Positions 1 through 5,937 of a stretch of DNA of 7,171 bases are shown one piece after another. Both the position numbers and the translations under genes were made by a program. This DNA comes from an uncultured Flavobacteriia bacterium (GTDB lineage: Bacteria; Bacteroidota; Bacteroidia; Flavobacteriales_D; Crocinitomicaceae). Below the pieces are notes generated by a model, which saw only the letters and a program-made list of their open reading frames with translations, had not been told where the DNA came from and searched no databases. The number at the start of each line of letters is the position of its first letter. The stretch's first letter is position 1. Location: NCBI GenBank assembly GCA_903930085.1, contig CAIYXD010000218.1:1-7171 (forward strand), given 5' to 3'.

Positions 1-1133
1 AATTGATCCTGCAAAAATACTGCTCCTGGATAAGCGCGGTACAAACCACTGGAATCGTTCAGCCACGCGAGCGCCATGTTGGAATGTGAAAGCATGAAAT
101 TTCCATTGATACCATAGTTCAATCCCCGAATCTTTTGTGAACGGTAGCGCAAATTAAAGTTGATTCGCGCGCGCTTGGAAACAAGATCTTTTTCCGAAAA
201 ATTGGAAAGTGTGTCAGGAAAAACGGTCGCAACAATGGAATCGGTAATTGGCGCTCCAATATAGCCATGGTCGTAATTGAAATTACCACCAACCACTAAA
301 TCGAGATTTTTTATAATGCGCGAATGCAAGAAATTCACGCCATGGATTCCTGGATAATTATTCCACCATGCAGCAGCGCCGCTGGATGGATTGGAATAGG
401 CTCCGGAATAGACATTTATTTTGGTTAACGGTTTGGCAGTTGGATAAGCTGTTCGAATGTGAATCGAGCCAGACAAAGCGGAACTTCCCGATAAAACGGA
501 AGCTGCGCCTTTTATGACTTCAATCTGGTGAATATTTTCTACCGGAATAAATCCCCACTCTGGTCGTCCGGCGTCGCCTGAAAGCATCGGCATGTCGTCC
601 ACAATCACTGCAACTTTAGAACCGACTCCAAAAGTGAATCCGCTTCCTCCTCTGATTTGCGGTTCTCCATCGAGAATATTTAAACCCGGCGTTTGATCCA
701 ATGCGGTTTCAATGCTGCGCGTATTTTTGTTTTCAATCAACTGCGGACGAATAATTTCCATGGAAACAGTTTGATCTTCCAGCGCTTTATCAAATTTACC
801 GACCTTCGCCTCTACTTCTTCTAGTTCTTGCACGGAAGCAACTAAAACAATGTCTAAAACCAGCGTTTCGTTTGGGCGAACAATAACTTGAAACGTATCT
901 GCTACCATTCCAATGTAACGGCAAATTAGTTGGGCTTCACCCGCGGGAACTTCAAGAACATAAGCCCCTTTTTCATTGGAAATTGCGCCAATCGTTACTT
1001 CCTTTTTACAGATGATAGTCGCGCCAATTACAGCTTCGTTCTTTTCATCTCTAATCTTACCGATAACTTTTCCTTGCTGTGCAGCAGAAGAAAACACGAA
1101 AGAAAAAAGAACACATACAACAAGATAACGCAT
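1..1133 (-). CDS. TonB-dependent outer-membrane receptor with carboxypeptidase-like N-terminal domain, partial (C-terminus off window)
   Basis: Reading leftward from the ATG at 1133, the frame stays open to base 1, giving 377 complete codons of a protein whose family usually has about 750-950 residues; most of the beta-barrel is missing only because the window ends. Residues 1-20 are a signal peptide ending SSAAQQ. Residues 21-98 resemble the CarboxypepD_reg-like beta-sandwich (GKVIGKIRDEKNEAVIGAT, then SNEKGAYVLEVPAG). Residues about 120-226 form the plug: ALDQTPGLNI (144-153), IRGGSGF (160-166), VIVDDMPML (176-184), ENIHQIEVIKGAASVLSGSS (199-218). The barrel begins after that. Such receptors import scarce nutrients across the outer membrane using TonB-ExbBD energy. 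It lacks a SusD neighbour upstream, so I do not call it SusC. It follows the sorting-tail gene by 17 bases and has no Shine-Dalgarno sequence, so it is probably co-transcribed. The substrate is unknown. Family assignment is firm. Confidence 0.93.
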   Translation of the reverse strand, partial: MRYLVVCVLFSFVFSSAAQQGKVIGKIRDEKNEAVIGATIICKKEVTIGAISNEKGAYVLEVPAGEAQLICRYIGMVADTFQVIVRPNETLVLDIVLVASVQELEEVEAKVGKFDKALEDQTVSMEIIRPQLIENKNTRSIETALDQTPGLNILDGEPQIRGGSGFTFGVGSKVAVIVDDMPMLSGDAGRPEWGFIPVENIHQIEVIKGAASVLSGSSALSGSIHIRTAYPTAKPLTKINVYSGAYSNPSSGAAAWWNNYPGIHGVNFLHSRIIKNLDLVVGGNFNYDHGYIGAPITDSIVATVFPDTLSNFSEKDLVSKRARINFNLRYRSQKIRGLNYGINGNFMLSHSNMALAWLNDSSGLYRAYPGAVFLQDQ

Positions 1134-1150
1134 TGGGTCGGAAATAGAAT

Positions 1151-2698
1151 TTATAGGATAACTACCTTTTTACAAAAAATTCCTTTTTCCGTTTGCAAGT
1201 GCAGGAAATAAACGCCAGAAAGATTTTGAAACACGATGCTAGGTGTAATTTCTCCGCCTTCAACCAATGCGCCATTTGCAGAATACAAGGTGTAATTGCC
1301 ATTCAATGTTGCTCCAATAATCTTAATTTCATTTGGCAAAACAACGTATTGAAACGTGTTTTCTGAAATATCATCCGTTCCCCAAGTTAAATTCACCGTT
1401 ACCGAAACCATTGCTTCATCGCAGGTTATTGCTGGTGTTCCAGCGTCACATATAGAATAACTGTACGAATCCAATCCATAAAAGGTTGAAATTGGCGTAT
1501 ACGTTATTTCTCCCGTTGCAGTATTTACGGAAGTTGTACCATTTGTTGGTTGAACCGTAACGGTAAGTGTCGAATTATCTATTTGATTTTCAAAATCTAC
1601 ATCATTTGCCAATACATTTGTAGTAACAGAAATGAACATATCTGTTTCTGCAACATCGTCATTTGCCACAATTGGGTTGTTTCCAGAAACTATTTCTGTA
1701 ATGGAAACATATACGATTGCGGTGTCGCATGTTTCTGGATTTCCACCATCGCAAATTTGGTAGATAAAGGTATCATTTCCAAAATATCCTGGGTTTGGCG
1801 TGTAAAGTATTTCTCCGGTTAAGGTAACAGTTGCGGATCCATTTGCAGGATTCGAGGAAACCATTAAGGAGGCAAGATTAATATCATTTTCAAAATCCGT
1901 ATCGTTCGCTGTTACTGGAATAGAAATTGGCGCATCTTCAAAAGTTGTCGCAGCATCCCAATTCGCAACTATCTGCTGGTTAACCGGATTGTAAATCAAT
2001 TGAATATCGTCGATTAATACTTCGTCGTTGGTATTTCCTCCGCCCGGCGTTTTATTCGTTGTAAATGTTATTAATGCATAGGTATTTACTGCTGCTGGAC
2101 CTGTGTAATTCCATGGAATGCTTTTACGTACCCATTGTCCACCGGTTGCACTATAATTGTGTGAGATTTCTGCAACTTTGTGCGGCGCGGAACCTGCATG
2201 TACATTGAAACCATCTTGGTAATCGTATGTATCGTGTAAAACTGCACTCACTCTCGCTTGACTTGCACTATTTGCATTGGTGTATTTTACCCAAAAAACA
2301 AGCGAATCTGGTGTTGCAGTGAAAGCTTCCGAAAAATTTGGATCGGCTGTATTGGTGAAATTGTAATTGGACGCAGAAGTTACCGTTGAACTTCCCATGT
2401 TTATTTTTCCCAAAGTCATATTTCCATTCGCAACGACTCCAAGAACACTATTCGACCATATTCTAGCGCAATAACTTCCTGTCGCTCCTGCTCTAATGGC
2501 GGTTGATCTGGAAATTTGTTGTCCCGCGAAACCGGCTAAAGAACCTGAAGCAGATTTAAAACTATTCCAATTTGTTGGTTCTTCGGTAGATGCACCAACA
2601 TTATCCCAAGATTCTAGAGCACTATTCCCTACTTGCTGTTGCGCAAAAAAGTTGAAAACAAGAAATATTCCTGGTAAAAGCAGTAGCGATTTTTTCAT
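1151..2698 (-). CDS. Secreted PCMD-like protein with two cadherin/Ig-like repeats and a type IX secretion sorting tail
   Basis: This is a complete 515-residue protein. Residues 1-20 are a signal peptide (MKKSLLLLPG...FFAQ). Residues about 22-237 look like the putative carbohydrate metabolism domain (PCMD), a jelly-roll-like fold: ATPDSLVFWVKYTN (128-141), a VSAVLHD strand (150-156) and the closing DEVLIDDIQLIYNP (225-238). Two repeats follow, about 244-335 and 343-436, each with a TANDTDFEN/LANDVDFEN motif, a GEI-YTP strand and a Y-ICD-G-P strand; they resemble bacterial cadherin-like/Ig (Big_9, tandem-95) modules. Residues 447-515 match the T9SS type A tail: a YTLYSANGALV strand, NLSGVYFLHL and the terminal KKVVIL. 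The product should cross the outer membrane by T9SS and be attached to the surface or released. PCMD function is only putative in general, so carbohydrate binding is inference. It is the first gene of a two-gene unit with the receptor downstream. Confidence 0.9.
   Translation of the reverse strand: MKKSLLLLPGIFLVFNFFAQQQVGNSALESWDNVGASTEEPTNWNSFKSASGSLAGFAGQQISRSTAIRAGATGSYCARIWSNSVLGVVANGNMTLGKINMGSSTVTSASNYNFTNTADPNFSEAFTATPDSLVFWVKYTNANSASQARVSAVLHDTYDYQDGFNVHAGSAPHKVAEISHNYSATGGQWVRKSIPWNYTGPAAVNTYALITFTTNKTPGGGNTNDEVLIDDIQLIYNPVNQQIVANWDAATTFEDAPISIPVTANDTDFENDINLASLMVSSNPANGSATVTLTGEILYTPNPGYFGNDTFIYQICDGGNPETCDTAIVYVSITEIVSGNNPIVANDDVAETDMFISVTTNVLANDVDFENQIDNSTLTVTVQPTNGTTSVNTATGEITYTPISTFYGLDSYSYSICDAGTPAITCDEAMVSVTVNLTWGTDDISENTFQYVVLPNEIKIIGATLNGNYTLYSANGALVEGGEITPSIVFQNLSGVYFLHLQTEKGIFCKKVVIL
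1391..1969 (-). repeat. Two tandem, diverged cadherin/Ig-like coding repeats
   Basis: Two protein-level repeats lie inside the sorting-tail gene at 1694-1969 (residues 244-335) and 1391-1672 (residues 343-436). The shared ANDxDFEN motif occurs at residues 264-271 and 364-371, exactly 100 residues apart. Each unit also has a GEI-YTP strand and ends with a strand holding two cysteines (C316/C324 and C417/C426). At DNA level only short stretches match, so the duplication is old and not a recombination-prone direct repeat. Such modules usually act as rigid spacers between a binding domain and the cell-surface anchor. Confidence 0.8.
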
Positions 2699-2720
2699 GG
2701 CATTTTAATTTTTAGTTAAG

Positions 2721-2752
2721 CAAATATATAAAACCATTTGTTCCGCAGAAAA
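2721..2752 (-). promoter_or_regulatory. Candidate Bacteroidota-type promoter for the sorting-tail/receptor unit
   Basis: On the minus strand TATATTTG (2728 to 2721) matches the Bacteroidota -7 consensus TAnnTTTG exactly. Twenty bases upstream is TTTT (2752-2749), a three-of-four match to the -33 TTTG. A transcript would begin near 2714, leaving a short A/T-rich leader of about 16 bases before the ATG at 2698. The -33 match is poor in an AT-rich background, so the call rests on the -7 box and its position. Confidence 0.45.
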
Positions 2753-2859
2753 AAATAATTTATTCAACTATAAATTCCTTACGTTGGCTTAATCGATTTA
2801 GATTGTATTTCTCTTTTTTTTTAATTTGGAAAATGCACTGGTCGCTTAAAAAAAATAAA

Positions 2860-3210
2860 ATGACGCTCGAAAACATTCAATATAGAAATGAGGTAGATTT
2901 TATTCTGCGCTATTTTATTGATCGAAGTGCCAAATTACTGCCTATCTTGTATATTTTGGATCAAAAAGAAAATCCGTTAAAAATGGAAATTGCACAAAAA
3001 AATAAAATCATGAAAATTTTTAGAACAATTGATTTTCCGGCATATAAAAAGAATAAAATACCCGAATCTACCATATTGACACGGATTAGAAATTGCTTTG
3101 AATTAATAACACAAGACATTTCAAAAGCCGAAAAACAGAAAGGTTTAATTGATTTTCTGCAAGAATACAACCGCATAAAAGAGTCGTGGCGAAAAGTTGA
3201 ATTAAATTAA
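2860..3210 (+). CDS. Small lysine-rich orphan protein of unknown function
   Basis: I do not recognise this gene. From the ATG at 2860 it encodes 116 residues (MTLENIQYRNEV... to ...WRKVELN), predicted mostly helical, soluble and basic, with no signal peptide, cysteine cluster or enzymatic motif; the only two cysteines-or-metal-type candidates visible are isolated. The frame extends upstream in phase to an ATG at 2833 and a TTG at 2803. I prefer 2860 because an A-rich stretch precedes it, as at other starts in this phylum, and because the longer forms add an odd Phe/Trp-rich leader. Composition differs from its neighbours: line 3001-3060 has 11 G/C in 60 bases, against 25 in 60 in queE at 3421-3480. 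It stands alone between the divergent receptor unit and the queE operon. It may be a lineage-specific or acquired gene, and a chance open frame is not excluded. Confidence 0.5.
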   Translation: MTLENIQYRNEVDFILRYFIDRSAKLLPILYILDQKENPLKMEIAQKNKIMKIFRTIDFPAYKKNKIPESTILTRIRNCFELITQDISKAEKQKGLIDFLQEYNRIKESWRKVELN

Positions 3211-3223
3211 AGGCTCTTTTTTT
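3177..3223 (+). terminator. Possible weak intrinsic terminator after the orphan gene
   Basis: AAAAGAGTC (3177-3185) can pair with GGCTCTTTT (3212-3220) to form a 9-pair stem with one G-T wobble, followed by a T-run to 3223. The loop is long (26 bases), the stem is AT-rich, and the left arm lies inside the last codons of the orphan gene. Position and T-tract fit a terminator separating this gene from queE, but stability is doubtful. Confidence 0.3.
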
Positions 3224-3282
3224 GCTTCATATACGTTATTTACATCCTGCATTCTCTCCGGTGTATTCAAGAATAATTTCGC

Positions 3283-3290
3283 TATTTTTG
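3283..3290 (+). promoter_or_regulatory. Candidate -7 promoter element for the queE operon
   Basis: TATTTTTG matches TAnnTTTG exactly and is the only such match in the gap before queE. It ends five bases before the ATG at 3296, so initiation about seven bases downstream would give a leaderless or nearly leaderless mRNA. No convincing -33 TTTG is present 17-23 bases upstream; GGTG near 3260-3263 is the nearest resemblance. The site also argues against the in-frame GTG at 3290 as the start, since that codon begins with the last base of the box. Confidence 0.4.
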
Positions 3291-3295
3291 TGACT

Positions 3296-3919
3296 ATGCA
3301 CGTAAAAGATGTCGACCCAACGCTGGAATTGCCAGTAATGGAATATTTCTATACCATACAAGGAGAAGGTTTCTACTCTGGAAGACCCGCTTTTTTCATT
3401 CGCTTGGCTGGCTGTGACGTTGGTTGCGTTTGGTGCGATGTAAAAGAAAGTTGGAATGCGAACGAACATCCATTGAAATCGCTCGGTTTTCTAGAGAATG
3501 AAGTACGTACCTCCGGAACAAATTTTGTTGTAATAACTGGCGGTGAGCCTGCAATGTATGACTTGACCGCTTTGGTTTTCCGCTTAAAAAAACTGGGAAT
3601 GGAAGTCGCAATAGAAACTTCTGGAGCTTATAAATTGAATGGAAACGTTGATTGGTATTGCTTCTCCCCAAAAAAGTTTAAAGCTCCAGTTGCGGAAGCC
3701 TTTGCAAAAGCAAATGAATTGAAAATTATTATTAGCCACCCTTCTGATTTTGAATGGGCGCAACAACTTGCCGAAAAAGTAGGTGAATCCTGTAAATTTT
3801 ACCTCCAACCGGAATGGTCAAAACAGGAACGATTCTTGCCATTGATTATCGATTTTGTGAAAAAAAATCCAAGATGGAATATTTCTCTGCAGACACATAA
3901 ATTCATGAATATACCGTAA
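3296..3919 (+). CDS. queE: 7-carboxy-7-deazaguanine synthase QueE (radical SAM)
   Basis: QueE converts 6-carboxy-5,6,7,8-tetrahydropterin to 7-carboxy-7-deazaguanine in the cytoplasm, on the way to preQ0 and queuosine in tRNA. From the ATG at 3296 the protein has 207 residues, normal for the family. Visible signatures, numbered from the in-frame GTG at 3290 two codons earlier, are: YTIQGEGFYSGRPAFFIRLA (21-40); the radical-SAM cluster motif CX3CX2C in GCDVGCVWCD (C42, C46, C49), which binds the 4Fe-4S cluster and SAM; the TGGEP SAM-binding motif (83-87); AIETSGAY (107-114); FSPKK (125-129); and the closing SLQTHKFMNIP. I chose 3296 over the GTG because an exact -7 promoter box covers the GTG. 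It is the first gene of a packed four-gene run, 2 bases before the OmpA-family gene. No other queuosine gene (queC, queD, queF) is in the window. Confidence 0.96.
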   Translation: MHVKDVDPTLELPVMEYFYTIQGEGFYSGRPAFFIRLAGCDVGCVWCDVKESWNANEHPLKSLGFLENEVRTSGTNFVVITGGEPAMYDLTALVFRLKKLGMEVAIETSGAYKLNGNVDWYCFSPKKFKAPVAEAFAKANELKIIISHPSDFEWAQQLAEKVGESCKFYLQPEWSKQERFLPLIIDFVKKNPRWNISLQTHKFMNIP

Positions 3920-3921
3920 AT

Positions 3922-5937
3922 ATGAAATTTAATCTACTCGTTTTAAGTTTACTTTTTTTTGCATCCTGCTCTACGGCGCAACAAAAGTATTCTACTTCTA
4001 ACAAAAAATCAATAAAACTATTTGAAAAAGGACAAAATGCGCCACTTTTGACTTTAGACCCAAAAACAAAGCAACCCAATTACAAATCAGGAATCGAATT
4101 TTTGGAGAAAGCTTTAGTGAAGGATCCAAAATTTTGGGAAGCACACCTACTTTCAGCAGAATATTTTGAATATTTGGGAAATTATGAAGCTTCAATTTCG
4201 CATTATGAAGCTGCATTGGGAATAAATCCGAACCATAGTCCATCGGGAAGTACTTATTTTTTTCTCGCAAATTTGCAGCATGCAATCGGAGATTATGAAA
4301 AAAGCTTAATTAATTTAGATTTATATATACGTAATCAAAACGCAAATCCAAGCTTGGTCAAAAAAGCCTATGAAATTCAGGGAAATTGCGAATTTGCGCT
4401 AGATGCACTAAAACATCCAAAAAACTTTAATCCAATAAATATCGGTCCTGGAATCAATACTGCCGACCCAGAATATTTCCCAACAATTACTGTGGATGGA
4501 AAAACCATATTATTTACACGCAGAATTTTGGACAGCAGAACACCTCTTGGAGAACAGGAAGATTTTTATGTCTCTGAACAAAATGAAGAAAACCTTTGGG
4601 GCACTTCCACCCCGATGCCAACGAATGTAAATACCGTTTTAAACGAAGGAGCGCCAACAATTTCTGCAGATGGCAGATCGTTGATTTTTGTTGCTTGTTC
4701 AGATCAGTCTGGAAATAATAATTACGGAGAAAATAGAACCGGAAAAGGAAGTTGCGACCTTTTTTACACGAAAAAATTAGGCAGTCGTTGGGTAGATCCT
4801 ATAAACCTTCCTGGAAACGTAAACACTTTTAGCTGGGAATCGCAGCCTTCGCTTTCTGCAGACGGAAAAACGCTTTATTTTATTCGCCGTGTGAGTAAAA
4901 GAGGGGAACCAAATGATTCCGATATTTTTGTTTCCCGACTAATGGAAAATGGGCAATGGTCAACCGCAGAAAGATTACCGGGAAATATAAATACGCCGTA
5001 CCAAGAAGAATCCGTGCTTATTCACCCCGACGGAAAAACGCTCTATTTTGCAACGCGAGGACACCGAGGCATGGGCGGGTCGGATTTATTCGTTTCTAGA
5101 ATAGATGCAACTGGAAACTGGTCAAATCCAGAAAATCTTGGCTATCCAATAAATACAAAGTACGACGAAAATTCCTTGATGGTTTCCCCAGATGGTGAGA
5201 TTGCCTATTTTGCGTCGGATCGAAAAGGTGGATTTGGCGATTTGGACATCTACTACTTTACAATGCCGGAAGAACTTCGTCCCACAAAAACCCTTTATTT
5301 TGAAGGAATTGTTTTTGATATTACGGATCGTAAACCGGTTCCAGGAAAATTTCAGTTGGTGGATTTAAAAACCGGAAAAGAGGTAATTGTTTCGGAAGCG
5401 GACAAAACTACGGGAGAATTTATGGTTTCTTTGCCTGTAAATCATGAATATGCGCTGAATGTAAGTTATCCTGGATACACTTTTTTCTCCAAAAACTTCA
5501 ACATGTTAGATCCGAACGGTCAAAAAGCAATTCACATGGATGTGCCGATGGTGCCAATTACGAATGAACAACCAACGCTCCTAGCAAATGTTTTCTTTGA
5601 TTTTGGTAAAGCAACCTTGCGCTCCGAATCCTTTATTGAATTGAGTAAATTATTGGATTTTCTTAAAAATAATCCGACTTTGAAAATTGAAATTGGTGGT
5701 CACACAGACACGCGTGGAGACGATAAGGATAATTTAAAATTGTCAAATGACAGAGCCAAAGCAGTTTATGACTATATTGTGGCCAAAGGAATGGATGCAA
5801 AGCGAATGTCGTTCAAAGGATATGGTGAAACAAAACCCGTACTTTCGGACAGTGAAATTGCCAAACTAGCAACGGAACAGGAACGCGAAATGGCGCATCA
5901 ATCGAATCGTAGAACTGAATATAAAATACTGAAATAA
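3922..5937 (+). CDS. PorE-like OmpA-family lipoprotein (TPR, PD40 propeller, CRD, OmpA_C)
   Basis: This is a complete 671-residue envelope protein. Residues 1-16 are a lipoprotein signal peptide ending FFASC with the acylated cysteine at C16; no acidic surface-export signal follows it, which fits a periplasm-facing lipoprotein. Residues about 50-162 are TPR-like helices (FWEAHLLSAEYFEYLGNYEA). Five PD40/WD40-like blades follow, marked by SxDGKxLxF-type motifs near 190, 249, 312, 369 and 423. Residues about 458-545 resemble a carboxypeptidase regulatory-like domain. Residues about 553-671 are OmpA_C (VFFDFGKATL, GGHTDTRG, GYGETKPV, NRRTEYKI); D596 and R611 sit at the spacing of the peptidoglycan-binding Asp/Arg pair of OmpA domains. 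Length, domain order and five blades match PorE, the T9SS lipoprotein of Porphyromonas that tethers the machinery to peptidoglycan. Other OmpA paralogues in the phylum share much of this layout, so I withhold the symbol. It starts 2 bases after queE and its stop overlaps the next start. Confidence 0.92.
   Translation: MKFNLLVLSLLFFASCSTAQQKYSTSNKKSIKLFEKGQNAPLLTLDPKTKQPNYKSGIEFLEKALVKDPKFWEAHLLSAEYFEYLGNYEASISHYEAALGINPNHSPSGSTYFFLANLQHAIGDYEKSLINLDLYIRNQNANPSLVKKAYEIQGNCEFALDALKHPKNFNPINIGPGINTADPEYFPTITVDGKTILFTRRILDSRTPLGEQEDFYVSEQNEENLWGTSTPMPTNVNTVLNEGAPTISADGRSLIFVACSDQSGNNNYGENRTGKGSCDLFYTKKLGSRWVDPINLPGNVNTFSWESQPSLSADGKTLYFIRRVSKRGEPNDSDIFVSRLMENGQWSTAERLPGNINTPYQEESVLIHPDGKTLYFATRGHRGMGGSDLFVSRIDATGNWSNPENLGYPINTKYDENSLMVSPDGEIAYFASDRKGGFGDLDIYYFTMPEELRPTKTLYFEGIVFDITDRKPVPGKFQLVDLKTGKEVIVSEADKTTGEFMVSLPVNHEYALNVSYPGYTFFSKNFNMLDPNGQKAIHMDVPMVPITNEQPTLLANVFFDFGKATLRSESFIELSKLLDFLKNNPTLKIEIGGHTDTRGDDKDNLKLSNDRAKAVYDYIVAKGMDAKRMSFKGYGETKPVLSDSEIAKLATEQEREMAHQSNRRTEYKILK

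Noticed and set aside
930..1211. Plus-strand open frame of 93 codons
   Set aside because: It lies opposite the receptor N-terminus and the end of the sorting-tail gene, both well supported by motifs. Its translation has no recognisable features.
1151..2698. Adhesin or enzyme call for the sorting-tail protein
   Set aside because: Cadherin/Ig-like repeats alone do not show adhesion, and no catalytic residues could be identified in the PCMD-like head, so only domain content is reported.
2699..2859. Possible riboswitch upstream of the receptor unit (cobalamin type considered)
   Set aside because: The gap is too short, and the candidate promoter leaves a leader of only about 16 bases. No conserved B12-box-like or paired structure was seen.
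2961..3176. Minus-strand open frame of 71 codons opposite the orphan gene
   Set aside because: Its Phe/Ile-rich translation is what the complement of Lys/Asn-rich codons gives, and it has no leader or promoter. The plus-strand frame is longer and better placed, though both are unproven.
3396..3671. Minus-strand open frame inside queE
   Set aside because: It is entirely antisense to a gene with complete radical-SAM motifs, and the translation resembles no family.
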